A stretch of 64,000 nucleotides of DNA from Gentiana macrophylla (taxonomy: Eukaryota; Streptophyta; Magnoliopsida; Gentianales; Gentianaceae), in assembly GCA_026214975.1 (NCBI GenBank), contig JAOBSW010000233.1, positions 98,628 through 162,627 of the forward strand. Reading direction: 5' to 3'. This document shows positions 9,690-20,950 of the stretch, one piece after another (the first letter of the stretch is position 1; the number at the start of each line of letters is the position of its first letter). The translations under genes were made by a program, and so were the position numbers. The notes beneath the pieces were generated by a model. The model searched no databases, was not told the origin of the DNA, and saw nothing but the letters and a program-made list of their open reading frames with translations.

Positions 9690-12600
9690 ATTGTCTTCGT
9701 TCCAAAATATAAGTCAGTTTAGGATTTTTCTATAATATCCCGATTTTCGAAAAAAGGGCATTTCAATCATTTAACGAAAATCAGAATATTAGATTTATTT
9801 TAATTATTGGAATTAAAGAGAAAAAAAAGGAAATTAAAGGATTTGTTAATTAAGGAATTAAAATAAGTTTTAATGGTACTAATAGGGAATTAAATTCCCA
9901 GTATTCAGAAGAAGAAAAAAAACAGTTTCACGCTAAAAGCTTTTGAGAGCAGAGGGGCGCTAGTTTGAGGAAAAAAGGGAGAAGAGACTTTCGGATTTCG
10001 AGGCTAATCCGTTGCTATTTTCAACAGACGTATCAAGAGGAAAATATTCTACGGAAGGAGAGGATCGTTTTGATATCAACAATTAACCGGTTGGAGAAGG
10101 TAAGAATTCATTCGTTTTTGGTTCTAAGAAGTTATGGCTGTAAATTCTTAGTATAAGTTAGATGTTCTGAGTTTAGGTTGCTTTGATGTTCAAGAATCGT
10201 AGTTTGATCAATTTGGTTTGATCAATTTGTAGGTTAAATCGAAAGCTAGGTTCTTTTGGTGTTTTGGATCGTTTGTTGCTCGCAATTAAGCTAACGAGGT
10301 TTTCATATTGAATGATTGATGTTTTATAATGATTAATGTGAAGTAAGGGGTGTTCTTCAATCTGTGTATTGTTGTGTTATTGTTAATCGATGTAGTAAAC
10401 AGATAATGTGTCGGTAATGTACCGTGCGTGTCAATTTATATTCTGGGATTTGTCTGTATGTTCGGCCGATGCTATAGAGTATTGTTCTACTTTTAGTTTG
10501 GGGAAGCCACAGTATTTAATATTACTATTATTATTATAATATATTATTGTCCCTTGTTGGAATTGGTCCTGGTGCCGGCGCTGGAAAATTTTAAATTTTC
10601 ATCGCCACGTCGCCAAATTGCGCTTTTAATTCAAGTAGTTTTGTTTCAAAAAACATAATTACAAATATTACTTCAATATCGCGCTTTTAACATAATTAGA
10701 TACAAAAATTCAATTTATTGATAGACTTAAAACATACTACAAAACAGGAAAATTCAACATTTGTTTTCTAGAATATTTAGAAACAAAAATCAAATTCATA
10801 CTTGAAGATTGAGATTAGAATTTGAAGGAATAGATTAAAGATGGTGTATTATTTATTTGTGGGGAGGATTGAAAGATGAAATAAGAAGAGAAGAAGAGTC
10901 TGGGAAAAAAAAAAAAAAAAAAAAAAAAAAAGAAGGAAAGCAGCGAGAGGGGCGAGCAGGGAGGCAGGGGAAAAAGCTGAATCATATTTAGGAATTAAGA
11001 TTAGACGTTAGAAAAGGATTGATCCGATTGCACATTGGGATTGAATTTGTTTTATTATATATATATATTATGTGTCTATAATTTAGACATAGTAAATTTT
11101 TTGGGCCTTTATCAACTGAACTAATTTTTTTTTTAGTTCAATTAAAATTTTTTTAGGCCTTTATTAACACATTCTATTACGTTAGATTGAATTAGATCTA
11201 TACGGTTTTTTTTTTTTAAATTACTTAACACGTAAATCTACCAAATTATCGCTTGCTCGCCGCTCGCGCTTATACTAGCCGGCCCTGGATGAAACCCAGG
11301 TATGCCGTCGAATAAAAAAAAAAAAAAGGGGTAAAGAGAATGGTTATCGTGCAAGTTTCTTTTTTCTATATTATTAAATTGATATATTCTAGGAAAAAAA
11401 ATAAAAAAAAAAAAAAAAAGGTACTGATGCTTCGAATGGTGTACTATTCTAGGAAAGAACAAGGTGAAAATAACAAAAGAATTGGATATGCATGTTTAGT
11501 GTATATATGCATATTTGCTGCTACTGCTTTTACACTTTCTTTCTTTCTTTTTCTTATGTTTGGGGTTGGTGTCGACAGTTTTAATAAAAAAAATAGAATA
11601 GAAGATTTAATAAATATATGATGTGTAGTTGTTTGGTGTTATTGTGTTATGTTATTTTCTTTCTTTCAGAAAATATAAAAAAAAATACGATTGGTAGACA
11701 AATGGATTTAGTCATTTTAGTGGCTAGTGTTATCTTGATGTTTAGTTTGAATTGTAGTTCATTAATGATCCTAAATAAGATTAAATGAAAATGAACATGT
11801 CTCGATTGAGTTTCTGATGCGTTTAGTTCCGGCACCGAATGTACTTTTCAAGGGAGTTGAAGTTCGGGACCGTCGGAAAAGCATGAAAGGGCTTGTGCTT
11901 TGATGATTTAACTAGAGTTCATCAACGATATGCATGTAATTCTTTAAGCTTGAGTCAAGAGTCTAAGAAGAGGGAGTAGGAGTTTTTTTGTCCCGAATGA
12001 ACCCAGTGGCTAGCTAATCACTTAATAAACGATTTGACTAGATAAAAGATTAAACATCATGAGAGCTTGGATAGCGCGAAGACAATATCGGCAATGTGAG
12101 GTTTGGCCGGATAAAGTGGTGATGATCACCGCCGGATTCTAGACCCGCCAGATAAAGTAGTGATCATTCCGCCGGACAAACTCATTTAACGATATAGACA
12201 TTCATTCACCGGTCATCTCTCAGAGTTGTTGAGACAAAGTGGAATGGCTATCTCGGGACCACTAGAGATTTAATTCTATAGGGGTTGCGTCTTTTGTCTT
12301 AGTGCATATCTCACTAAGTGTAGTCTCTCAAACACGTCAGAACAAAGATAAACTAAGTTAAGAATCCTACTGGGACCTCATATTATACCATGAATATAAT
12401 GTGATAGTTTGTTGTAAGATCTTTTATTAATGGTTTAATAATAAAAGCGGCGTTTACTTTCTTTCATTATAAAACGATTTTATTCAATAAACCTTCTACT
12501 CACATTAAGACATAAAGACTTACCCGTTACATGTTTTATGTTGAGAAGATGAACAGGTCTATGGAGATGATGAAAACGATGAGGACGTTTGATGCTTTTA

Positions 12601-13110
12601 TATGAAGTTGCTTTCGAAGACTTTATTTTATTTCAAACTTTGGAATCTTAAACAATGTTGTTATTTTAATTGAATGTTTCTTTTGTTTGGCTCGTTTTTA
12701 GAGGCCTTAATTTGTAAGACTAGATCGTTTGGTTTTCTTTTGTTTTGGAATTGATGTTCAATTTCTATTTTGGTTTTAGTGCAGCATTGAATCTTGTTCT
12801 ACTTGATCTTTGGAATTTTTCCCCGAGTCATTTTGCTTCCGCATTGTGTTTATGATATATGACGTAAGACTTATGTATAATTTTAGATTGTATTTGATAT
12901 TATACATGCCGAACGTCCTTTTCCGGATAAGGACTCGGTGTCCGGGAATGGGCGTCACATTTTCATACCGATTAAGAAAATTTATTAAATTGATTATGTG
13001 TCAGTAATTTTGATAAAGATTTCTAAAATAATATTTGACTGTTATTAACGCAAATGAGTGAAAAATGAGTAAGTATATAATAAATCAGAGAAAAAGTATA
13101 AGCTATGGCT
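9690..13110. mobile_element. Stowaway-like MITE split by an LTR
   Basis: The left piece (9690-9730, with the 'CCAAAATATAAGTC' start typical of Stowaway-like MITEs) and the right piece (12960-13110) together match the uninterrupted copy at 17782-17965. Between them lies the 3.2-kb LTR at 9731-12959. A third member in opposite orientation is at 50641-50906. Confidence 0.65.
9731..12959 (+). mobile_element. Solo LTR-like insertion, 3.2 kb
   Basis: The block begins TATAATATCCCG, ends GGGCGTCACA and is flanked by exact TTTTC repeats (9726-9730 and 12960-12964). The empty site is preserved in the duplicated unit at about 17815-17825. Termini of the type TGTAATATCCC...GGGCGTNACA are common in plant LTRs; here the first dinucleotide is TA instead of TG. 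No gag or pol coding was recognised, so I read it as a long solo LTR, possibly Ty3/gypsy. A nested GC-rich segment may lie at about 10565-11290, with CCGGC-type sequence at both ends, but I could not find a target duplication for it. Poly(A) runs occur near 10905 and 11400. Confidence 0.65.
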
Positions 13111-13140
13111 CACTTTTCTACTTTGTGAAACATGCCTGAA

Positions 13141-13215
13141 CGCTTTAGATTTTCTCAAAAGTGGATTCCACACATACAAACCCCTTTCACCGATAGATAC
13201 ACGTCGGGCACAATT
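13141..13215 (-). pseudogene. F-box gene fragment (unit A)
   Basis: On the minus strand this encodes an ERGLYVWNP and LLRKSK stretch identical in type to the F-box-associated domain. It matches the fragment at 17995-18098, including the same internal deletion that fuses the sequence for SIGERG to the sequence for PSA. Both fragments lie beyond the Stowaway-like MITE in their units. The deletion therefore predates the duplication. Confidence 0.75.
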
Positions 13216-13575
13216 GCAAATCATAATCACAAAGACCGATTTCAAACACGTTATTCATTCTCATTTAACTCTCTCACATTAATATATGTTTTGTGCACTT
13301 GTGAGGCACTGAAGAAAATTAAAGAAGCGACCGAAGACATGAAGGGTATGTATATCCTCTTATAGTAGATTACATCGCTTTAATATATAAAAAAAAAATC
13401 TGAAATTTCTATGGGGGCACGTCCCTCCTCCCCCCCTTGCTCCCTTGTGTCTGTGACTACCTACTAATGATGCTTCGTTTTTGTCTGGAATTTCGTTTAG
13501 ATCCTCAAAACTTTGGGTATTTCATCAAGAACCGTGAGAATGCCAGAAAGCCGTCATTTAAAATTCATACAAGCC
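13216..13575. other. Gene-free spacer
   Basis: No gene is visible. A CT/C-rich tract lies at about 13417-13440. The F-box similarity of the preceding fragment ends at its left edge. Confidence 0.5.
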
Positions 13576-13722
13576 TTGGCGGTGCCACATGGAGTGGGGG
13601 GCACGTGCCCGGCCCCACTGAATTTTTCGGAATTTTTTATTTTATTATTCTGTTAGAACAATGTAGTTTAATAAGTTTTAAGAAAATATGCATACCATTC
13701 ATGCCTACGATGACCTATTTAT
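13576..13722. repeat. hAT-terminus-like repeat, copy 1
   Basis: The block contains GGCGGTGCCACATGGAG followed by a GGGGGGCACGTGCCC stretch, sequence commonly found near termini of hAT-type elements. It is repeated with high similarity at 48060-48210 together with the following 80 bases. No partner terminus or target duplication was identified. Confidence 0.5.
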
Positions 13723-14419
13723 TAATTTCAAGGAGAAATGTTTAAAATGACAAAATTTATATATTAATTGACATTTATTCCAGTGGATTGAATATAATAT
13801 CAAAAATGATAAATTGTAATTCCACTGGACGATTAAGCCCTTCTTATTTTTTTTTGTTTTTGATTTTCTTTTAGTGAATTTATTTGATATTTAAAAGTTT
13901 TAGTAGGTTTGTTTGATAAAATTGAATCGTCTTTAAATGCCAAGTAAAGTAGTTTCGCCATTTTCGTTGTCTTTTTGTCTTTTTCACCATTTTTCAATCC
14001 ACTTTTCTTTTTTGACAATTTCTTATCCACCTTTGTCTTTTATAACCATTACCCCTTATTTTTAGGGGGAATGAGTGAGAAGGACAAAAATATTTCATCA
14101 ATTGAGTAGAAGCGACGATCTTTTGAAACTTTTACATAAAGGACAAAACTATTTATTCACTGTCGAAATTCAATCGCTTAAATTCATCGCTAAATTCACT
14201 ATCAAAATTCATTAATTTTCAAAATTCATGTTTAAATTCACCGATTTTGGAATTCACCATCGAGATTCACTGATTTTCGGGATTCACTGGAGAGATTCGT
14301 TGATTTTTGGGATTCACTGTTTGTCATTCTCGCTATAAAAATTATGCAGTTGTCCTTCTCCCTATAAAACATATGTATTTAAAAATATTCCAGATTGTGT
14401 CCTTATCCCTAATTTCCCA
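13722..14419. mobile_element. Composite insertion including hAT-like MITE 2
   Basis: Compared with the paralogous sequence at 48205-48218, a block of about 700 bp is inserted here; the flanks resume at TTAATTTTATCC (14420). Its right half, 14064-14419, is a member of the same MITE family as 8804-9186, with ends AGGGGGAATGAG and, in reverse, TGGGAAATTAGGG. Its left half (13740-14040) resembles 49480-49800. Either two elements are adjacent or one longer composite element moved. The exact left edge is uncertain by about eight bases. Confidence 0.5.
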
Positions 14420-14429
14420 TTAATTTTAT

Positions 14430-14895
14430 CCGGTGCCCTACTAGTTCCGGTTTCTAAAGTTCACTTCCTTGTCCAAGAGCTGGTGAGCTGCATCAATGTA
14501 TATAAATATAGAACTTTTTCCCGTGTTGACCTAGATTTTTCGAACTATAGGCCCAACAAAGTTGTCGGTTGGTTGATTGTTTCCGGATATTTTGAAGTTG
14601 AAAAGTCCGGTATAATCTTGATATTTTCCATGTCATAAGTCGATCTAAATGTAGATCTATTCTTAGGCTTGCAGATGCACATAACAAGAGTAAAGAAAAG
14701 CATATTCGAGAAACTATGCATTTTGGGCACCAAAATCTGCAATTATGCCGATTCGCCTGCATATGTATTCATGCTCCTTTTGTAACAGAAAAAGGGAAAA
14801 GAGTTGCCTAACGAAAGTGGAAGTACATACAACCCAACATGCAGAAGAAATTAAGTGGCAAACAAAATTACTGTACAAAAGAAAAGGGAGCAAAG
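14430..14895. repeat. Duplicated F-box cluster flank
   Basis: No gene. Parts (about 14640-14720) match 48270-48390, sharing 'GCAGATGCA...AACAAGAGTAAAGAAAAG' type sequence and 'AAACTATGCATT'. It is a low-copy segment carried along by local duplication. Confidence 0.45.
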
Positions 14896-15478
14896 TGTAA
14901 TGTCCCACATTGGAAAAGTAGTAGAATGCTTTCACCTCCATATAAGTGTGAGGCAGTAAAAGTCTCATTAACTCGAAGTTAGCCCTTTTAGACCAAAGCG
15001 AGGACGACGGTCAAGCGATTGACCGGACATTTATGACTCATTTAGCGCTTCAGGCCCGAGTCTGGGGGCGTTACTGAAAAGGTATTCAGAGCCGACTATC
15101 GAGACGGAACTATCGCTACGCGATCGCATAAGAAGACGGTGTAAGGATGGCCTCTGAAGTTACCTCTGGTAAGGACGATCCGGGAACGATCTTGCATTGC
15201 GTCTGGCGAGGACGCCACGATCCCCTTATAAGGTGGGGAGAATGTAATGTCCCACATTGGAAAAAGTAGTAAAACGCTCACCTCCATATAAGTGCTGAGA
15301 CATAAAAGTCTTGTCAACTTGGGTTAGCGCTTTTAGACCAAAGCGAGGCGAGACATAAAGTGTCTTCATTAACTTGGTTAAATTTTTTAGATCAAAAAGA
15401 AAGACGACGGTCTAAGCGGTTGACCGGACATTTACGACTCATTTAAGCTCACTTAGGCGAGGTCCTGGAGGCGTTACA
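14896..15478 (+). mobile_element. TRIM retrotransposon, copy 1
   Basis: A terminal-repeat retrotransposon in miniature. The 5' LTR (14896 to about 15075) starts TGTAATGTCCCACATTGG and ends GGGGGCGTTAC. A degenerate Met-tRNA primer site (AGGTATTCAGAGCC) lies at about 15080, a polypurine stretch (AAGGTGGGGAGAA) at 15230-15242, and a 3' LTR at 15243-15478 ending GGCGTTACA. The flanking sequence AAAG is repeated on both sides. The 3' LTR is longer because of an internal duplication around 15340-15410. No coding capacity. A relative on the minus strand is at 23834-24347. Confidence 0.8.
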
Positions 15479-15659
15479 AAAGTGCAATCAAATTATCTGC
15501 TACAAACATCTCAATATGCAGGCATAAAGTTTCATTTTACAATGACAGCTTACATAAAAAGATAAAAGAGATTCCATTCTTACAAAAGGAGGGCAGGCAA
15601 ATGCTTACAACATTGTCTTAAAAATAAAATTTTGAAATTGAGAAACTAACCACAAACAT

Positions 15660-15925
15660 TAGGAGAAACCAAACATTCAGCATACACAAAAACTTCATTC
15701 AACGATTTGAGACCGCCCAGTTGAATTTTCCTAAATTCCTTGTCTTCAGAACTGTATACAAGCATCTAAAAAAAAACAATTTCGCCGTTTCTTGAAATGA
15801 AAAGAACCTTTTTTCATGCCGTAGTGCTTTGCAGGATGAACACTACCATCATAAGGAACATAAACCTCTTTAGACCAAGATTCTTCAACTCCAAACTTAT
15901 CCCATCACCAACAAATCTGCTTTCA
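15660..15925 (-). pseudogene. F-box gene 3' fragment
   Basis: On the minus strand this resembles the last 80 or so codons of the F-box genes (the GVEESWSK and LFISRNGEIV-like region and the final VYAE segment) with several frameshifts. It lies just downstream of the intact F-box gene and is probably a leftover of another tandem copy. The 3' flanks at 15560-15610 and 15960-16050 repeat each other. Confidence 0.7.
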
Positions 15926-16058
15926 CCCACAAGACTTGTCAATATGCAAGCAACATCTAACTTACGACATTAAAGATTAGAGATTCCATTCTTACAAAAG
16001 AAAGGCAGATGCTTAGAACATTGTCTTAAAACCATTTCGGAACCGAAACTAACCACAT

Positions 16059-17201
16059 TCACAACGGCTCGTGGCATTGCAAAGGAACCATGCTTTCAAC
16101 ATACACAAAAACGTCACTGATATATTTGAAGCCACCCAGCTGAATACTCTGAAATTTTTCGTCCTTAGAACGCCAAACATGCAAACCTGAATCATTTACG
16201 AAAACAATTTCGCCATTTCTTGAAATGCAAAGAACTGACTTTTTTGGAAGAAAGGCCATTCCTTTTGCAGGAAGAACATCTCTATAAGGAAGAGAAATCA
16301 CTTTAGACCAAGATTCTTCAACTCCAAACTTATCCATTATCCACAAATCTGCTTTCATTGAGTAATTATCACAAAGCAGAGAAGGACGCCCATTCAATAC
16401 TCCCATTCCCCAATTACAAACACCACATTCATAATATGGCCCTCTCACTTCTTCATATTTCTCACTCACCATATCTAAGCAAACAATCTTCTTGTTCTGA
16501 CTCGAAGTATAAATTTGATTGGAAATCCAAAAGATCTTGCCAATAGCATACTTTCCGGTAGCATAATTAAGAATCCCACCCTTTAAATCTTCAATTCTCC
16601 TCCATGAATCTCCCCGGAGACTATATACCTTAAGTTCAGTCTCATAAACACCTCCGCGACAAACACACAACACTTCCACGACTTTGTAATCATCATTTAA
16701 CTCATCATACCCGAATCCATAGGCAACAAAGGAACAACCTTTCAAAATGGAATTTGAACTAGGCAAAAGCTTAGATTTTCTCAAAACTGGATTCCACACA
16801 TACAAACTCCTTTCACCCCTTTCACCCATAGATAAACAAACCAACCCATTAACAATACCAACAATCTGAAGAGACACGTCAGGCTGCTGAGACGGGTATT
16901 CAATATCGGAAATATGGGCAGAAGGCTCATGCAAAACAGAATAAAGTGAACATTGTTTCATACCAGAATTAGAAGACTGAGTAGTGAATAAGAGCTGCTG
17001 ATTATTGGAATGCTTGCCTTCCCTTGAAGATTTGGAGAAATGGGACCTGGCAAATTGTGGGCTTGATATCATAGACAGCCATTGTTTTGATACGCACTTA
17101 AATCTCATGAGGCGTTTCACCGGAAGATGCAGAAGGATTTCTGTAATCAGATCTTGAGGAAGTCGGCCAACATTTGCAGATTTTGGAGAATTTTCCGCCA
17201 T
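16059..17201 (-). CDS. F-box protein with F-box-associated domain (intact, 380 aa)
   Basis: A single uninterrupted frame from ATG 17201 to a stop at 16059. The F-box spans about residues 12-55 (GRLPQDLITEILLHLPV, then FKCVSKQW and SSPQF). The type-1 F-box-associated domain covers roughly residues 100-340, with VGIVNGLVCLS, VWNPVLRKSK, FVAYGFGYD and DDYKVVEVL motifs. This is the architecture of the plant F-box/kelch-like At3g23880 and CPR1-type families, usually 360-420 residues and intronless. The F-box binds SKP1 in an SCF ubiquitin ligase and the C-terminal domain selects a substrate, here unknown. It is the only F-box copy in the window without a visible defect. Its upstream flank carries a Mutator-like MITE at 17334. 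I see no convincing core promoter. Confidence 0.9.
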   Translation of the reverse strand: MAENSPKSANVGRLPQDLITEILLHLPVKRLMRFKCVSKQWLSMISSPQFARSHFSKSSREGKHSNNQQLLFTTQSSNSGMKQCSLYSVLHEPSAHISDIEYPSQQPDVSLQIVGIVNGLVCLSMGERGERSLYVWNPVLRKSKLLPSSNSILKGCSFVAYGFGYDELNDDYKVVEVLCVCRGGVYETELKVYSLRGDSWRRIEDLKGGILNYATGKYAIGKIFWISNQIYTSSQNKKIVCLDMVSEKYEEVRGPYYECGVCNWGMGVLNGRPSLLCDNYSMKADLWIMDKFGVEESWSKVISLPYRDVLPAKGMAFLPKKSVLCISRNGEIVFVNDSGLHVWRSKDEKFQSIQLGGFKYISDVFVYVESMVPLQCHEPL

Positions 17202-17333
17202 TTTCTTTTTGGAAGCCTTGGAAGAGATTCGTTGTAATGATTATGCGCAGTAAATATAACTTATTAGATAATAAGCCCTACATGTGTTAGCTTCCTATTT
17301 TACCCTTTGTTAAAATCTATCTATTAATATGTT

Positions 17334-17735
17334 GGCGCTTTTATCAAGCACTATTTAAAATCGCTTACTATGCGCGCGATTACTTTCTTGGCATCATATA
17401 AATCTCTTTTGGCACCACATTTAATATTTTTATTATTTTGATCAACACACGTCTGTGGCAAATCGATGTCCGTTTTGCAGATGAAAAGTTATCGAAACTA
17501 ACGTTGGTTCAATACCAACGTTAGTGATAAATGATTTTACTGATGATGATGATTTTCTGATTATAAAATGTCATTATTGAAAACGCCGACACATCGACGT
17601 TGTTAATGAATCGAAACATCGGTGCATTTTTACGCACGTATCATGGTGCCAAAAAGTGATTTGGTGATGAAGTAAATGAAAATTAATATAAAAAAAAGTG
17701 TCAATAGTAAAATGATGGTGTTAATAGAACTCGCC
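17334..17735. mobile_element. Mutator-like MITE, copy B
   Basis: The 402-bp element starts GGCGCTTTTATC and ends in reverse as GGCGAGTTCTAT. It is flanked by a perfect 9-bp duplication TAATATGTT (17325-17333 and 17736-17744). It is the counterpart of 9257-9649 and lies at the same position upstream of the F-box gene, so insertion preceded the duplication. ACGT-containing words recur in the interior. Confidence 0.8.
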
Positions 17736-17781
17736 TAATATGTTTTGTTAGACTTTTCATAAAAAAAAAAGGAATACTACC

Positions 17782-17965
17782 TCCGTTTTAAAATATAAGT
17801 CTGTTTAGTTTTTTTCATACCGATTAAGAAAAATTATTAAATTGATTATGTGTCAGTAATTTTGATAAAAATTTCTAAAATGACATTTGACTGTTATTAA
17901 CATAAAAAAAAAATGAAAAATGAATAAGTATATAATAAATTAGAGGAAAGAGTATAAGCTATGAC
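17782..17965. mobile_element. Stowaway-like MITE, uninterrupted copy
   Basis: The start CTACCTCCGTTTTAAAATAT resembles Stowaway/mariner MITE ends. The remainder aligns with 9690-9730 plus 12960-13110 and, in reverse, with 50641-50906. The opposite terminus is eroded. It shows the empty site for the 3.2-kb LTR of unit A at about 17815-17825. Confidence 0.6.
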
Positions 17966-17994
17966 TCACTTTTCCACTTTGTGAAACATGCCTG

Positions 17995-18098
17995 AACGCT
18001 TTTAAATTTTCTCAAAAATGGATTCCACACATACAAACCCCTTTCACCGATAGATACACGTCGGGCAGAGGGCTCATACAAAACAAAATAAAGAAATA
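17995..18098 (-). pseudogene. F-box pseudogene 4, C-terminal-side fragment
   Basis: On the minus strand this encodes FVLYEPSA joined by a deletion to RRVSIGERGLYVWNP. It ends abruptly at the TAAAG next to the Mutator-like element. The matching continuation (the codons for TQ..CSL before this point) is found on the far side of that element at 26651-26870. The two are therefore halves of one F-box gene. Confidence 0.8.
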
Positions 18099-18295
18099 CG
18101 GCTTTATCGGCATTACGGTTTCGTTTGTGGTACTGTGAATATTTCCGACACCCTATAAATTGTTTTTGACACCACAATATTATTTGTATTATTTTTTTTG
18201 CTTCAACACCACCAAAAAAAAATACCCATTATACCACAAATTTTAAAAAATACAATTTAGTCCTTTGATTATTTAAATTAAACATTATAATCCAA

Positions 18296-18450
18296 ATCAA
18301 CATTCATCTTCATCTTCATCTCCATCTCCATCTTCAACTTCATCTCCATTTTCATCTTCATCTTCTCCAACCTTGTTCATCATCAAAATTCATCTTCATC
18401 TTCTTCAACCTTTTTCATCATCAAAATTCATCTTCATCTTCTCCAACCTT
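18296..18450. repeat. TTCATC-type hexamer repeat
   Basis: Imperfect TTCATC/TCCATC repeats, with a longer unit of about 50 bases repeated near 18360-18450. It lies in the left arm of the large Mutator-like element. No gene. Confidence 0.7.
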
Positions 18451-18484
18451 TTCACCCAAATATCATTTTCAAACAATATGGAAG

Positions 18485-19752
18485 TGATCACACTGAAAAT
18501 GGTACTATAAATCATATCCCTAGTTGCCCCGAATCATGCTCAATTGATTTGTGATAGATGAAATAATGCACGAAATACGTATCGATTGCCTAATACCGGT
18601 TCCTCGGTTAGTAATTCTGAATCTTTACATTTTATCCCGATCTTTGGTGCTGTTTCATCTCATTTTATGTGATTTTCAGGAATACCATAATATGGGCTAA
18701 ATAGAGAGGGATCCGGATTAGAGAAAGAAACATTGGGCCGAAGTCAGAAGAAGTCAAATTGAAGTCTGCAGAAACCCTAACCGCCGCCGCGGAAACTTGG
18801 AGGACATGAAAAGAAGAGAGCCGTGATCTGCATTAAGTCGGTTAGGTTAAATCAACTAGGCCGGTTTACTGCTCTATATAAGGCTGTGCAAGTTTATTGT
18901 CACAAAATAATACGGTAATACCATACGATCATATACAATTCATATACACTTTTCTATGAGATAAAGAAGTTTGTTATTTTCTTTGAGTTTGTTGCTTGGT
19001 TATCTCCTCCAATCCATCAACTAGCTTGAGTTGATCAAGCTAGTCGCCATTGATAAATGCATGAAACTTTGAACGTTCCTTCGTATTTTAATCATGGTAG
19101 ATTTAGTTAGATTAACGTGTTGTAATTGATCTGCATGTCTAAACGAATCGTAATGAACTAGAGTAATCAGAACAAAATGATGTAGATTTCAGAATTAGAT
19201 CTGGCCAATCTGCTTATTGTAGTCGTAAATTAACAAAAAGGACTTGCAAGGTGAAGTGTTAGTTTGGACATAGTTTGATCAATCCCTAGGAACGTGCTAG
19301 TCAACCCATGATAGCTGCTTAGGGAGGTACTCGGTTTGCACCGGCAATCTCTAATACTTATTGCGTGTGAGTTAATTCAACCAACGAAGGAGGTTAACTG
19401 CATATAGACGTCTACTACCCTTTCAATGAAAGTAGATAAGATATGGAGAATGCACCCGTAGATAAAACTGAATTAGAAAACGTTCTGGTTAATCTATGTA
19501 ATTACGAGGAAAAGTAGACATAAAGATTAATGACACCAAAAAAGGAGATTGGAGAGGAGAGATATACCAATTACCCTTTTATGTATTTATGTTGGTCAAG
19601 GGACCATTATTGTCTTCTTGTCTAGATTTAATGGTTATTATCTATGTTGCATTGTCTCTGTGAGATCGACCTGGACTCGCATCTACTATATTACGATTGG
19701 CCTAGTACTCTTGCTAGTATTTCGTGCGTATTAGTGGCTTACACGCGGATCA
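18485..19752 (+). mobile_element. Solo LTR, 1.27 kb
   Basis: Begins TGATCACACTG and ends GCGGATCA, with exact GGAAG repeats at 18480-18484 and 19753-19757. A TATA-like CTATATAAGG occurs near 18873. No internal coding region, primer site or polypurine tract is present, so it is a solo LTR nested in the Mutator-like element. The family was not identified. Confidence 0.75.
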
Positions 19753-20093
19753 GGAAGCAAAATGGAATAAATATTCGTACTTCATGGCTTGAAACACCAT
19801 TAAATAGGGGAAAATAAAGTTTTTTTTTTTTTGAATTTTCCGATCGGCGACGTTTATAGCCCAGCACTGAAAATATTTGTGTGTTTTTACATCATCCAAA
19901 CATGATACAAACAATCACACAAACACAAATATACAATCAAAAATAAAAACAACTTAATTCAAACAATTAATCCAAACTTAAATAAACGTAATAAATAAAA
20001 ATGTGAAACTGATCCAGACATATTCCCAAAAATAAGTCAAATACAATAACAATGATCCAAAAGTAATCCAGAAGAGTTTTAATGGAATTGTTT

Positions 20094-20950
20094 TTAAGAT
20101 GTTGGACGTCTGATAAACTCCACATTAAACACGCCATGATTATCTGTTGGTTGATCAATGACTTCGAAACTGCATGTATCTCAAACACTGAGGTTATCTC
20201 ACTTAGGGAATCATTCAACCCGCTTGAACGAACTTGTTGATAGTGTCCAACAGAAGCTACAATTATAGAAGGCAATGATTCCCCTGTGGCACTTCGTAGC
20301 TCCACAATCTTGTTTCGCAACATGTCATTTGTTTTAGCAAATGGTATTGGAATATTCTACCAATCACAAAAAAAATTAAATAGTGTTAGAAAGTGCAACC
20401 AGGAAAAAGATAAAACAAGAAAACAACTAAAAAGATTTTAACATATCTCACCACATAACCATGTGAAAATTCCTAGTCTACCAGCGTCGTCTCAAAATGG
20501 GGATTTTCGTTACCATCATCCTCAGCATCATCATCTTCACTCTCACTCTTGGAATCAGAAAAAATATTCTCACAGGAATTGTGACCCAGCACAATAGTGT
20601 TAAAAGTGAAATCCCCTCTGTGCTCAAACATTATGAACTCCCGGATTCAAGTGATGAGCATCCACATCTCGCTCCCAACCTTTCCAAAGAAAGCGAAGAA
20701 GTCCATCATTTTTCGGTCCAACACTCACTTCCCATGTGCCTATTCGGCTATCGAGAACAACCCTACCTAGGTTTCGCAGCATGTCGTTCAAATTATTAAC
20801 GTATTTTTGTGGTAGTGTCTATGAAGAAAGAAACATATCACGTTATTTCAATCATAACAAAGCGATAAAAATGTAGGTTAATTAATAATTACATACCAAA
20901 CTTGTTGCAAATCCTCCCAAAAGAACTTTGAAGAAACGATCATTATCCAT
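20094..20950 (-). pseudogene. REM-type B3 domain gene, pseudogene
   Basis: The minus strand shows a gene-like structure. Exon 1 (20950-20897) encodes MDNDRFFKVLLGGFATSL, ending at a GT donor. An intron of about 80 bases ends in AG at 20819. Exon 2 starts TLPQKYVNNL and continues with the B3 signature GTWEVSV and FLWKGWERDVDAHHL. It then has a frameshift/stop, followed by an acidic Ser/Glu/Asp linker. After a second intron (AG near 20357), exon 3 encodes a second B3-like half (NIPIPFAKTNDML, KIVELRSATGES), again shifted, ending DNHGVFNVEFIRRPTS at 20094. REM B3 proteins are plant DNA-binding factors, often with several B3 domains. Two frame losses and a stop make this copy dead. Confidence 0.75.

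Noticed and set aside
10565..11290. Possible hAT-like element inside the 3.2-kb LTR
   Set aside because: Both ends have CCGGC-containing sequence, but I found no convincing inverted repeat alignment or 8-bp duplication. It is mentioned only within the LTR entry.
11340..11621. Open frame with a hydrophobic, poly-Lys composition
   Set aside because: It is driven by poly(A) and AT-rich sequence inside the 3.2-kb LTR, with no conserved motif.
16358..16546. Short plus-strand open frames antisense to F-box genes (also near 7870 and 39432)
   Set aside because: They recur in each copy only because the sense F-box coding sequence is conserved; no independent evidence of a gene.
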